DNA of 64,000 bases from an uncultured Clostridia bacterium (lineage in GTDB: Bacteria; Bacillota; Clostridia; TANB77; CAG-508), in NCBI GenBank assembly GCA_949443285.1, contig CASSLW010000006.1, positions 1-64,000 on the forward strand, in the 5' to 3' direction. Of this stretch, positions 8,807 through 16,886 are shown piece after piece. The notes below the pieces were generated by a model, which ran no database searches, had not been told where the DNA came from, and saw only the letters and a program-made list of their open reading frames with translations. Each line of letters starts with the position of its first letter. Position 1 is the stretch's first letter. The position numbers and the translations under genes are program-made.

Positions 8807-10225
8807 ATGGCATATTTAAAAAAGAGATATAGAGAAATAATAGAAAGAATAGATAAAGAATTAAAACTTCCTAAAGGCTGGAGTTATTTTGTGAAAAAGG
8901 AAGCACAAAAAGATAATTTTATAATAAAATCAAAGGGTATATGCACTTGCGGAAATTGTAAAACAGAATTTAAGTCAGAAAAGAAAATAAATGAACGAGA
9001 AAAATGTCCGAAATGTAAAAAAGAATATTTAATAAAAAGGAGCAATTATCAATGGCATATTTTTGAACCAAGAACATTGATACTTTTAGACAAGTTAGAT
9101 GAAAATTGGATAATAAGATTATTCCAAATGGAATCAAGGTATGTAAATGGAAAAGTATATCATTCTAAAGCAGCAGAATATGGAAGAGTAATTTTAAATG
9201 AAAAATTGGAATTTGTAAATAATAGATTGTACTCTGGTATGTGGGGATATGGAAAAGTCAATACATATGCAGAGGTAAAAGCATGGAGAGAATATAAAAG
9301 TAGTTATCAAAGTCTTTCAACGTATGGCAAAGTATTTCATAACAATTTAAAAGAGCTATTTAAAGACACAGAATACAAATATTCGCAATTGTGGACATTA
9401 GCAAAAAAGGAAGATGAGATAGATTTATCTTATTACTTAAATAACAATTTTCCAAGTACAGAGATGCTGATAAAAATGGGGCTTTATAAATTGGCATTAT
9501 GTCCAAAAACTTTTAATAAAAAAGGAAGTTTTGAGAAGATATTTGGAATTAATAAATGCTACTATAATTTTATGAAAAAAAACAATATTGATATAGATGA
9601 ATTAAATATTTTAAAATTATATAAGAGAAAAGACATTAAGAAGATTAAATATTTGAAACAGTTTAGATTAGAACATTTAGCAAAGATATCAAAGTATATG
9701 ACGCTAGATAAATTTATAGAGTTTGCAATTAGTAAAAGAAAATTTGATATGGATATGTATTCAGATTATATTGGATTTTTAGAGGATTTAGAATTAGATT
9801 TAAAAGATAAAAGTAATTTGTTCCCAGAAGATGTAAAAGCTGAGCATGATAAATATCAAGAGCAGGTAGCTGTAAGAAGTAATGAAATAACTAAGAGAAA
9901 TATTGAAAAAAGATATAAACAATTAGAAGAAAATATTTTTTCTAATAATAAATATTTTATTATTCCAGCTAAAAGTATAGAAGCATTAGAAGATGAAAGT
10001 AAACAACAAAGAAATTGTGTAAGAACTTATGCTAAAAGATATTCAAAGGGGGAGTGTGATATATATTTTATGAGAGAAAGAAATAATCCTAATAAATCTT
10101 TAGTAACAGTTGAAGTAAAAAACAATAAAGTTGTTCAAAGTAGAATAAAATGCAATAAAGATATAAACAAAAGTCAACAAAAGTTTTTAGATAAATGGGA
10201 AGATAAGATTTTGAATGTAGCATAA
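8807..10225 (+). CDS. PcfJ-like protein
   Basis: A 472-residue protein. Near residues 45-75 it has two CxxC pairs (CTCGNC and CPKC) that make a zinc ribbon. A long helical middle follows, then the PcfJ domain (about 345-465) with NCVRTYAKRYSKGECDIYFMR and a VVQSRIKCN strand. The NCV/tYA.R/G.CDI..mR arrangement is the family signature. PcfJ is known from conjugative elements, with no proven biochemical role. The gene stands alone, flanked by terminators, with an AAGGATAG ribosome binding site. It is related to the C-terminus of the 826-residue protein upstream, so two PcfJ-type proteins lie within 7 kb. Confidence 0.8.
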   Translation: MAYLKKRYREIIERIDKELKLPKGWSYFVKKEAQKDNFIIKSKGICTCGNCKTEFKSEKKINEREKCPKCKKEYLIKRSNYQWHIFEPRTLILLDKLDENWIIRLFQMESRYVNGKVYHSKAAEYGRVILNEKLEFVNNRLYSGMWGYGKVNTYAEVKAWREYKSSYQSLSTYGKVFHNNLKELFKDTEYKYSQLWTLAKKEDEIDLSYYLNNNFPSTEMLIKMGLYKLALCPKTFNKKGSFEKIFGINKCYYNFMKKNNIDIDELNILKLYKRKDIKKIKYLKQFRLEHLAKISKYMTLDKFIEFAISKRKFDMDMYSDYIGFLEDLELDLKDKSNLFPEDVKAEHDKYQEQVAVRSNEITKRNIEKRYKQLEENIFSNNKYFIIPAKSIEALEDESKQQRNCVRTYAKRYSKGECDIYFMRERNNPNKSLVTVEVKNNKVVQSRIKCNKDINKSQQKFLDKWEDKILNVA

Positions 10226-10226
10226 A

Positions 10227-10272
10227 AATTAGAAATAGGGGAATAAGAAACTCCTATTTCTAATTATTTATT
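10227..10272 (+). terminator. Rho-independent terminator
   Basis: AATTAGAAATAGG (10227-10239) pairs perfectly with CCTATTTCTAATT (10253-10265), followed by ATTTATT. Confidence 0.85.
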
Positions 10273-10295
10273 AAATTTTTTGAAAAAGTTCAAAT

Positions 10296-10329
10296 ATAGA
10301 AAAGTACATCAAACAATGTATTTTTCTAT
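10296..10329. other. Second hairpin after the PcfJ-like gene
   Basis: ATAGAAAAGTACAT (10296-10309) pairs with ATGTATTTTTCTAT (10316-10329) with one G-U pair and a 6-base loop. It has no clear U-tract. It may be a second termination structure or a leader element of the next gene. Confidence 0.5.
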
Positions 10330-10428
10330 GTTTAAGTGTAATTCAAAGAAAATTTTTTTTGAAATTGTAAAATTGCATAAGAAGGTAGTACAATATTGCT
10401 TATAAAGATAAAAGGGAGGTACAAGATT

Positions 10429-10722
10429 ATGAAAAATATTAATTATGCAGGTATAGCGAACAATTTGCTAGGAGATAAACTATATTGTAAGTTTATAAAA
10501 GAAATTTCGAAAGAAAATAATGGGGTTGATTTAGTGACTTTTGGAAAAGAAGTGGTTGATAAATGTTGTCTATTAGTAGTAGCATTAGGAATGTCAAATT
10601 CAATTAAAATGAATAAAGTAAAAATATATGTAGGTAATGAAATGGTGGAAATAAATTGTAAAGAATTTGCTAAAAAGTATGGACAGTATGTTAATGAGAT
10701 AGAAAAACATGTAGAAGTGTAA
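10429..10722 (+). CDS. Hypothetical protein, 97 residues
   Basis: ATG 10429 follows GGGAGG at a normal distance, so this start is preferred over the one 33 bases upstream. The product is a small soluble protein with a hydrophobic central strand (CCLLVVALGMS) and a helical C-terminus. No family is recognised. It lies alone between the PcfJ-like gene and another small orphan gene. Confidence 0.6.
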   Translation: MKNINYAGIANNLLGDKLYCKFIKEISKENNGVDLVTFGKEVVDKCCLLVVALGMSNSIKMNKVKIYVGNEMVEINCKEFAKKYGQYVNEIEKHVEV

Positions 10723-10793
10723 ATAAGCAAAATAAAGATTGTATATTATTAAATTATATGATAATATGTAGTGGTATAAGATAAGGAGGATAT

Positions 10794-11219
10794 ATGGAAG
10801 AAATAATTCAAGAATATTACGAATTGATACAATTGACTAAAATATTTGAAAAAAAATATAATTCAGGTATATGTGAAAAAGACAGAATCAAAAAAATACT
10901 GGAAGAGATTATTGATAATAGTTTTGTATGGAAAAAGATAAATAGTAAGGAAGACATTATTAATATAATAAATAGTGAAAAAGCAATAGAATTATTAAGT
11001 ATACAAGATTGGTATGACGATTTAATAGATGAGATATACAAAGAAGAATATAATAGAGAAATAGATTATAATAACGATAGAGACTTGGAAGAAATTTATA
11101 TAAATATATTAAATAATGAAAATCCTTCACAAAAGTTAAAAGATTGTATAGAAATAGTACTAAAAGCAATGTATGTTTGCAAAAGGTTATATGAAAACGT
11201 AATAAAAAAACAAATATAG
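10794..11219 (+). CDS. Hypothetical acidic protein, 141 residues
   Basis: The gene has a strong AAGGAGG ribosome binding site. The product is helical, acidic and soluble, with a DWYDDLIDEIYKEEYN segment and a C-terminal helix containing one Cys. No catalytic motif or signal peptide is visible. It resembles small immunity or accessory proteins in size and charge only, so no function is proposed. A terminator follows. Confidence 0.6.
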   Translation: MEEIIQEYYELIQLTKIFEKKYNSGICEKDRIKKILEEIIDNSFVWKKINSKEDIINIINSEKAIELLSIQDWYDDLIDEIYKEEYNREIDYNNDRDLEEIYINILNNENPSQKLKDCIEIVLKAMYVCKRLYENVIKKQI

Positions 11220-11257
11220 AAAAAAAGTTATTGTTAAATAATTTTATATAATGAGAT

Positions 11258-11298
11258 AAAAATGCATTTTGTAATTTGTGACAAAAGTGCATTTTTTG
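11258..11298 (+). terminator. Rho-independent terminator
   Basis: AAAATGC...TTTTGT (11258-11272) pairs with ACAAAAGTGCATTTTT (11281-11296) with one bulge; the U-tract is part of the right arm. Confidence 0.75.
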
Positions 11299-11361
11299 TA
11301 GAAAGAAATTTTGTAACGAAATTAAATTTAATGCGTCTTATATGAAAGGAGGATAAAAGTT

Positions 11362-11841
11362 ATGCAGGATATGGAGCAAATATATGAAGAATATTTTGAA
11401 GCAGTAAACAAATATTTATTCTGTTTAACTCATAATAATGATATTTCAGAAGAACTTACACAAGAGACTTTTTATAAAGCAGTAAAAAAAATAAACACAT
11501 ATAAAGGCGAATGCAAAATATCAGTGTGGTTATGTCAAATAGCTAAAAATCTATGGTATGACCAATGTAGAAAAAATAAAAAGATTGTAAACATAGAAGA
11601 AACAACCCTATCACATATGCAAGTCTTAAACACATTAGAAGACCAAGTTATTCTAAAAGACGAAAAAATTTCACTGTATAAGAAATTACAAATGCTAGAT
11701 GATAAAACTAGAGAAGTCATGTATCTAAGAATAACTGGTGAACTAAGTTTTAAAGAAATTGGAATTATTTTGAATAAAACAGAAACTTGGGCTAGAGTAA
11801 CATTCTATCGTGGAAAGAACAAATTAAAGGAGGGTGATTAA
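11362..11841 (+). CDS. ECF-type RNA polymerase sigma factor
   Basis: The 159-residue protein has sigma region 2 (about 5-70, with ISEELTQETFYKAV and YKGECKISVWLCQIAKNLWYD motifs split across regions 2.2-2.4) and region 4 (about 105-155, with TREVMYLRITGELSFKEIG as the helix-turn-helix). ECF factors redirect RNA polymerase in response to envelope signals. The next gene, two bases after the stop, encodes a zinc-finger anti-sigma factor, so the pair is a cognate unit. AAGGAGG precedes the ATG. An autoregulated promoter is expected upstream, but I cannot identify it with confidence. Confidence 0.92.
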   Translation: MQDMEQIYEEYFEAVNKYLFCLTHNNDISEELTQETFYKAVKKINTYKGECKISVWLCQIAKNLWYDQCRKNKKIVNIEETTLSHMQVLNTLEDQVILKDEKISLYKKLQMLDDKTREVMYLRITGELSFKEIGIILNKTETWARVTFYRGKNKLKEGD

Positions 11842-11842
11842 T

Positions 11843-12664
11843 ATGAAAGAAAAAATAAATTGCAAAATTGTTCAGGATTTATTACCAAATTATATTGAAA
11901 AGTTAACAAATGATGAGACTAATGAATTTATAGAAAAGCATTTACAAGAATGTAGTGAATGTAAACGTATGTTAGATAATATGCTAAAAAAATTGAATGT
12001 AGAAAATTCAAAAGAAGAAAAAAGAAAAATTAAATATATCAAAAAATTTAACATGAAACTTAAAATATTAAAAAATATATTATTAATTATAATCGTATTA
12101 TTTATAGTAATAATTGGAAGAAAAGCTTTTATCCTTACAGACTTATCAAATAAAGCACAAGAAAATCAAAATAACGAAAATTATTACATAAAATTAGAGT
12201 CATATTCAGAAGGTCAAATAAGAATAACAGAAGCATATTACAAACAACAAAAATCATTAGTAAAAATCAATTCATATTCAAAGAATATAGGAGAAATAAA
12301 CCAAGTATTATATAAATCAGGGGAAGAAAAGATTTCGTTAATAGATAATGGTAAAACTAAAGAATTAAAGAAAATGGGAGAAATTTCAGTTAGACCAATA
12401 GCATTCACTTCTGAGTTCTTTTTAGAAAATTTGTACACAGCATTTACCACAAGTATTGACAAAGTTAGACTTAATGGAAGAGATTGTTATTTGATTAAAG
12501 ATGGTAATACAGAGAAGTTTATTGATATAAATACAGGATTAGCAATAAAAATGATCGATAACGAAAATAACAGAACTGTAGATTATAAATATGAATATGG
12601 TATAGTGAAAGATATAGACATAGAAAGACCTGACACTACAGGATATACAGCAGTTGTTGAATAA
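11843..12664 (+). CDS. Membrane anti-sigma factor with zinc-finger domain
   Basis: The start is ATG 11843 behind AAGGAGGGTG. An N-terminal ZAS/zf-HC2 domain carries the His33-x3-Cys37-x2-Cys40 signature, one membrane span lies at about residues 74-93, and a 180-residue extracellular beta-rich domain follows, similar in form to the outer-membrane-lipoprotein-like sensor domains of such proteins. It should hold the upstream ECF sigma factor at the membrane until a wall or envelope signal releases it. Because the pair is within the accessory region, its regulon may include the secreted proteins and exporter nearby. Confidence 0.88.
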   Translation: MKEKINCKIVQDLLPNYIEKLTNDETNEFIEKHLQECSECKRMLDNMLKKLNVENSKEEKRKIKYIKKFNMKLKILKNILLIIIVLFIVIIGRKAFILTDLSNKAQENQNNENYYIKLESYSEGQIRITEAYYKQQKSLVKINSYSKNIGEINQVLYKSGEEKISLIDNGKTKELKKMGEISVRPIAFTSEFFLENLYTAFTTSIDKVRLNGRDCYLIKDGNTEKFIDINTGLAIKMIDNENNRTVDYKYEYGIVKDIDIERPDTTGYTAVVE

Positions 12665-12690
12665 TGTGTAGTATATTTTTATAAATATGA

Positions 12691-12720
12691 AAAAGAGCTT
12701 CAAAATGAAGCTCTTTTCGA
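12691..12720. terminator. Terminator between convergent genes
   Basis: AAAAGAGCTTC (12691-12701) pairs perfectly with GAAGCTCTTTT (12707-12717). A- and T-runs on both sides make it usable from both strands. Confidence 0.85.
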
Positions 12721-12764
12721 GTTGGATAGTGTAAATTGCTTAAAATATTGATAAGAAACTTAAA

Positions 12765-13208
12765 TTAGTTTTGATATACTAAAGTTGAAATTGTCGAGCC
12801 ATCAATGGCAGACTGAAATTTAACTAAGAATTTCTTACCATTACAATTTGTGGCAACTCTTACATCACGTTCCCCAGCATCAAATCTTGTAGCACCATAG
12901 ACTTTAGAGTATCCACCGAATGCGTTGGTTTTATATACTGTAAGAAGAACAGGATTGTCATTCTTAAGCCAAACATTCAGATTTGCTCCAGATTCTGGTG
13001 TAACATTGAAGCTGTATGTGTCAATAAACCACAAGTTTTCAGCATACCACAGTCCTTTAGATGTAGCTCTAGGTAATACAGAGCTATTATCTGTAATTTC
13101 TGTTTCATTAATATCTACAATAGTAGCGTTTTCAGCTGCAAATGTAGATACACAAGCCATACACATTACAAGTGCAATACTGCACAACATTGAGATAAAG
13201 CGTTTCAT
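12765..13208 (-). CDS. Small secreted protein
   Basis: The 147-residue precursor has a classical signal peptide (MKRF, then a hydrophobic core, cleavage after TFAA near residue 25). The mature part is a roughly 120-residue, beta-rich, non-enzymatic-looking domain with GLWYAENLWFIDTYSF and ending near a single TLVYQN strand. AGGAGGACATTAT precedes the start. GC is higher than in neighbours and codon choice is more mixed, as in Lachnospiraceae-type genes, which suggests recent transfer. It resembles in size and style the secreted protein at 15304. Function unknown. Confidence 0.8.
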   Translation of the reverse strand: MKRFISMLCSIALVMCMACVSTFAAENATIVDINETEITDNSSVLPRATSKGLWYAENLWFIDTYSFNVTPESGANLNVWLKNDNPVLLTVYKTNAFGGYSKVYGATRFDAGERDVRVATNCNGKKFLVKFQSAIDGSTISTLVYQN

Positions 13209-13250
13209 ATAATGTCCTCCTAGTGTTTTTTGTATACACGCTCCAACCCT

Positions 13251-13331
13251 ACATTTTTCGAGACTATTAATTGTCTGTCTCTTCTGAGAAAAATGTATTT
13301 ATATTATAGCATAGATATTTCTAAAAGTAAA
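13251..13331 (-). promoter_or_regulatory. Promoter and leader hairpin of the secreted protein gene
   Basis: On the minus strand a TATAAT (13303-13308 complement) lies 17 bases from a weak TTTACT -35. The inverted repeat ACATTTTTC (13251-13259) and GAAAAATGT (13288-13296) lies just downstream, at the start of the predicted leader. It may stabilise the message or bind a regulator. Confidence 0.5.
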
Positions 13332-13436
13332 GCTATTTTGTAAACTTGTTCTATTCGAAATAAGAATTTACAAAATTCACATAATATGGTATAATATAGA
13401 AAGTAACAAATATAATTTTGATAGGAGAAATTAAAA

Positions 13437-14012
13437 ATGAGTAATGAAATAACTGTAAGACTAAAATGCAGTATCAAAGAACTTTGTAATTTATTAGAAA
13501 ATAAAGGTTTTAAAATAGTAGAAGAATTTACTTTAGATGATACATATTTTATACCTAAAGAATTAAAATTAAACGAAATGAGTTATAGAGAGAGATTAAG
13601 TAAGGCTGTATTACTAAGAGACATTGAAGAAACTATACCTAAACGAAGAACGATAAAATTAACATTTAAAAATAAGCAAATAGCCGATAATGGAGACATA
13701 TTAAAGCAAAATAAAGTTGATTGTAGGATTTCAGATACTCAAAGTGGAAAAGCTTTTTTAGAAGCAATAGGATATCAAAAATTAATGAAAATAAAAGAAA
13801 ATGATATTGTATATGAGAAAGCAGGCTTAAAAATAGCAATAAAAGACATTTTTAATGGAGATAAATTAATTGAAATAGAAACAGTGGAAGAAGATGAAAA
13901 TCTTAATACTGTTGATAAATTAAAACAAAAAGTTAATGAATTAAATATTCCAATAGATATAACAGATTATTTTGTCAAAAAGGCAGAGATTGAATTGGAG
14001 AAAATATTATAA
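13437..14012 (+). CDS. CYTH-domain protein (possible class IV adenylate cyclase or triphosphatase-like)
   Basis: The 191-residue protein has the CYTH tunnel-fold pattern: an N-terminal EITVRLKC strand in place of the usual ExExK, a middle TIKLTFKNK strand, VDCRIS, and a C-terminal LIEIETVEEDE motif. CYTH enzymes bind triphosphates and divalent metal. The degenerate N-terminal ExExK makes activity uncertain. TAGGAGAAATT is the ribosome binding site. The LysR regulator gene starts 13 bases after its stop, so the two are probably co-transcribed. Confidence 0.7.
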   Translation: MSNEITVRLKCSIKELCNLLENKGFKIVEEFTLDDTYFIPKELKLNEMSYRERLSKAVLLRDIEETIPKRRTIKLTFKNKQIADNGDILKQNKVDCRISDTQSGKAFLEAIGYQKLMKIKENDIVYEKAGLKIAIKDIFNGDKLIEIETVEEDENLNTVDKLKQKVNELNIPIDITDYFVKKAEIELEKIL

Positions 14013-14025
14013 AGTAGGTGTTTTT

Positions 14026-14904
14026 ATGAGTGATACAAATCTTAATTTATATAAAATTTTTTGTATAGTAGCAGAATCGAAAAACTATAAAGAAGCAAGT
14101 GAAAAGTTATATCTAACAGAATCAACAATAAGTTCTCATATAAAGAATTTAGAGAAAAAACTAGATTTAATATTGTTTTATAGAGAAAGAGATGGACTAG
14201 TATTAACAAAAGCTGGAAAAGAACTATATGATACTATGCACGATAAAATAAAAGACCTTGAATTTGCTGAAAGTGCGATAATTCAAAATTATGATATTTC
14301 AAAAGCGAAGATTACAATAGGTTGTCCATCGCATTTATCAATATCTTATTTAGCTAAATGTATAACAAAAGCTAGAAAAGATTATCCAAACTTAAAAATA
14401 GATATAATAGGTGCAGCAAGCTACAGTGGATTAATACAATTATTACAAAAACATGTTGTGGATTTTGTTATTATGGATATAATTCCAAGTGAAGCAAAAA
14501 ACGAAATTAAAATAAAGCCTTTAAAAAAGATTGAGAATGTATTTATTTCGAAAGAAAAAATAGAAATAAAAGACATAAAAGAATTAGAAGATTATAAGTA
14601 TATATTAAATTATGAAAATTCATCTTCTACAAAAGAGTTATTTAACCTTTTAAATGACTATAATGTAAAGATAAAAGCAGATATTCAAGCCGATATTACT
14701 GAAATGAGAATAGAAGAAGTTAAACAAGGACAGGGAATAGGATATGTAATGAAAGAAGCAGTAGAAAGTGATATAATAAACAAAGATGTTTATGAAGTAG
14801 AATTGCCAATAAACTTACCAGAAATACAAATCAATTTAGTCTATATAGAAAAATATTTAACTAAAATAGATAATATTTTTATAAAAAAATATTTAAAAGA
14901 CTAA
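14026..14904 (+). CDS. LysR-family transcriptional regulator
   Basis: The 292-residue protein starts at ATG 14026 with GTAGGTG upstream; an upstream in-frame ATG lies inside the previous gene. The N-terminal winged helix (about 5-65, SEKLYLTESTISSHIKNLEKKL) is followed by a periplasmic-binding-protein-like effector domain (about 88-290). LysR proteins activate or repress nearby genes when a small ligand binds. The nearest targets are the secreted protein at 15304 or the CYTH gene. The LysR-like fragment at 8289 has a related DNA-binding domain. Confidence 0.9.
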   Translation: MSDTNLNLYKIFCIVAESKNYKEASEKLYLTESTISSHIKNLEKKLDLILFYRERDGLVLTKAGKELYDTMHDKIKDLEFAESAIIQNYDISKAKITIGCPSHLSISYLAKCITKARKDYPNLKIDIIGAASYSGLIQLLQKHVVDFVIMDIIPSEAKNEIKIKPLKKIENVFISKEKIEIKDIKELEDYKYILNYENSSSTKELFNLLNDYNVKIKADIQADITEMRIEEVKQGQGIGYVMKEAVESDIINKDVYEVELPINLPEIQINLVYIEKYLTKIDNIFIKKYLKD

Positions 14905-14906
14905 TT

Positions 14907-14937
14907 AAAAGAATATTCTAAGGAGTATTCTTTTTTA
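14907..14937 (+). terminator. Rho-independent terminator
   Basis: AAAAGAATATT (14907-14917) pairs with AGTATTCTTTT (14924-14934) with one U-G pair, followed by more T. Confidence 0.8.
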
Positions 14938-14973
14938 TATTATAGTAAAGTTCTCTGAACTTCCTATAATATA
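14936..14973. repeat. Long inverted repeat in the gene-free stretch 14905-15303
   Basis: TATATTATAG (14936-14945) is the complement of CTATAATATA (14964-14973). Between them lies a second palindrome, AAGTTC-TCT-GAACTT (14948-14962). The whole makes a near-perfect stem of about 16-18 pairs. It is not a plain terminator, since it lacks a U-tract. The rest of the stretch holds a smaller hairpin (AAAATTC/GAATTTT near 14989-15007) and the promoter at 15210; I see no gene in it. Confidence 0.6.
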
Positions 14974-15209
14974 AAAACATTCCACAGAAAAAATTCTAAC
15001 GAATTTTTGTGCTAGTGAACAAGGACGAGATATGAAAAATGTTCTAATAAAACTTTAATAACATTTCTAGTAAAAAATGTATTAAGTTCAAGCGACTTCT
15101 AAATATTGTCAGAGAATTACCATTACTGTTCAGTAAAAATAATATTAACCTTTTAGGACAATTTTTGAGTCACTGAATTGTGAATCACGATAAAAAATCA
15201 GAAAAACAC

Positions 15210-15238
15210 TTGACATTTTTATGTAAATGGTATATAAT
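15210..15238 (+). promoter_or_regulatory. Sigma-A-type promoter of the secreted protein gene
   Basis: TTGACA (15210-15215) and TATAAT (15233-15238) are both consensus and separated by exactly 17 bases. The leader to the ATG at 15304 is about 60 bases. Confidence 0.85.
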
Positions 15239-15303
15239 GGTAAAAGTGTAGCGAGTTTGCTATGCACATAAGGGATTTGTTTACTAAATATGGAGGTAAT
15301 CAA

Positions 15304-15762
15304 ATGAAATTAAATATGATGAAACGGATTGGAGCGTTTTTGCTTGCAAGTAGTATGACACTTGGAACTACGATTTCGGCTTTTGCAGCTGAACCAGAAG
15401 AAGTGGCTACTGAAGAAACAATTATTGCAGAATATACTATTAATACTGCTGACTATGACAATGATCCTGTCGGAGGAACAATTGCATCTAATAGTTCTGC
15501 AACGTATTATCCACGTTTAAGTAGTTATCTTGGCTTTACGAAACAGTTCTATGCTGGTACATCTTCTAGTAGCAGTACTGGAATGGTTTTGTTATACCTG
15601 TATAACCCAAGTGGAAAGTTAATATCCAATGATTGGATTTTAGGCGTAAATGACTATGGTTCTTGGAACTTTACGTTACCTTCGTCTGGTACATATACAC
15701 TGAGGGTTTCGGTACAAGGAACAACAGCACCAGTTTCAATCGCCGCATCCTGGGAAGGATAA
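15304..15762 (+). CDS. Small secreted beta-rich protein
   Basis: ATG 15304 follows GGAGGTAATCAA. A signal peptide (MMKRIGAFLLASS core, cleavage after SAFA near residue 29) precedes a mature region of about 123 residues, rich in Ser, Thr and Tyr, that looks like a beta-sandwich (PPC-like pattern near the end: LPSSGTYTLRVSV). GC and codon use are higher and more mixed than in the neighbours, and it uses the only ordinary in-frame CGG codon I found in the window (15322-15327 region). A consensus promoter drives it and an ABC exporter follows. Function unknown; it may be the exporter's cargo or a secreted effector. Confidence 0.8.
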   Translation: MKLNMMKRIGAFLLASSMTLGTTISAFAAEPEEVATEETIIAEYTINTADYDNDPVGGTIASNSSATYYPRLSSYLGFTKQFYAGTSSSSSTGMVLLYLYNPSGKLISNDWILGVNDYGSWNFTLPSSGTYTLRVSVQGTTAPVSIAASWEG

Positions 15763-15822
15763 AATAACAACTGAATAACAAAAACATCAATTAAATAACG
15801 AATAATCATAAATCCCTTATGG

Positions 15823-15857
15823 ATGAGAGCATTAAATAATGCTCTCATTTTTTTGTA
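15823..15857 (+). terminator. Rho-independent terminator
   Basis: ATGAGAGCATT (15823-15833) pairs perfectly with AATGCTCTCAT (15838-15848), followed by seven T. Confidence 0.93.
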
Positions 15858-15910
15858 TAATCGATTGAAATTTATTTTAATTAATTATATAATAAATTTG
15901 GAGGAAAAGT

Positions 15911-16864
15911 ATGATAGGATTGATAAAAAACGAACTAATAAAAATATTTAAAAGAAAGAACATATATATACTACTAACAATAGGAATATTAGCAATATTA
16001 GTATTTAATTTATTTCAAAGAATCCAAAATTGTCATGTAAACATGGAAGAACAATACGAAAGGCTTTATGCAAATGACAAAATACTTTTAGAAAACTATA
16101 ATACATTAAAGATAAAAGATTCTTATCAAGACATTATAGAAAGAATAGAGTTAGAAAAATATGCTATTGAAAATAACATTACATATAATATCATAACAAA
16201 TTCACAAAATGAAAATATACAATTGCCAAAAGATGCTAGATATTTATTAGTAAAAGTGTTTGATAATTTTGACATTATAATAATTATACTTATTATATAT
16301 TTATCCAGTACTATGATTTCTGAAGAATATAATAGCGGAACAATAAAAAAACTGTTAACTAAACCACATAAGAGAACTCCTATTTTATTATCAAAAATAG
16401 GGACAAATATATTTATTATAATTATAGTTACAATTTTTATGATATTATTACAATATTTGCTTGGGGGATTGCTATTTGGATTTGATAGTTACGAACTAGA
16501 AGCTATTAAATATAATGTAGTAACTCAAAATATCGAAACAATGAATTTAGCACAAAATATGATAGTACTAATGATTTCAAAAATGCCAATGTATTTATTG
16601 TTAAGTTTAGTAAGTATAATTTTTGGAATTGTAACCAATAATATAGCACTTAATATATTGGCTTCGATGGGATTATATTTTGTTTCGACTATGAAACTAT
16701 TAATCAACAATATTAGTAAATATTTATTTATTTTTAATTGGGATTTGACCAAAAATAATATAACAGATATTAAACAATCAATATTTATACTATGTAGCAG
16801 TTTTTTGCTAGTTTTTATAGCATTAATTATAGTATTTAACAACAAAGATATAAGAAATGAATAA
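15911..16864 (+). CDS. ABC-2 type transporter permease (1)
   Basis: A 317-residue membrane protein starting MIGLIKNELIKIFKRK, with a first span at about 19-36, an extracellular loop of about 90 residues, and five more spans from about residue 115 to the end. The cytoplasmic GTIKKLLTKPHKR segment is typical of ABC-2 permeases. It is a paralogue of the permease at 17785, with which it shares the N-terminal helix and the LLTKPHKR motif. AGGAGG-type signal (GGAGGAAAAGT) precedes the ATG. Its stop overlaps the upstream codons of the ATPase gene, so all three form one operon for an exporter or peptide-resistance pump. Confidence 0.88.
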   Translation: MIGLIKNELIKIFKRKNIYILLTIGILAILVFNLFQRIQNCHVNMEEQYERLYANDKILLENYNTLKIKDSYQDIIERIELEKYAIENNITYNIITNSQNENIQLPKDARYLLVKVFDNFDIIIIILIIYLSSTMISEEYNSGTIKKLLTKPHKRTPILLSKIGTNIFIIIIVTIFMILLQYLLGGLLFGFDSYELEAIKYNVVTQNIETMNLAQNMIVLMISKMPMYLLLSLVSIIFGIVTNNIALNILASMGLYFVSTMKLLINNISKYLFIFNWDLTKNNITDIKQSIFILCSSFLLVFIALIIVFNNKDIRNE

Positions 16865-16886
16865 GAAGAAGGGAAAAAACATAAGT

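Noticed and set aside
15322..15330. CGG codon in the secreted protein as an eighth shift site
   Set aside because: Here CGG is read normally (MKRIGAF signal peptide); skipping the C would destroy the signal peptide.
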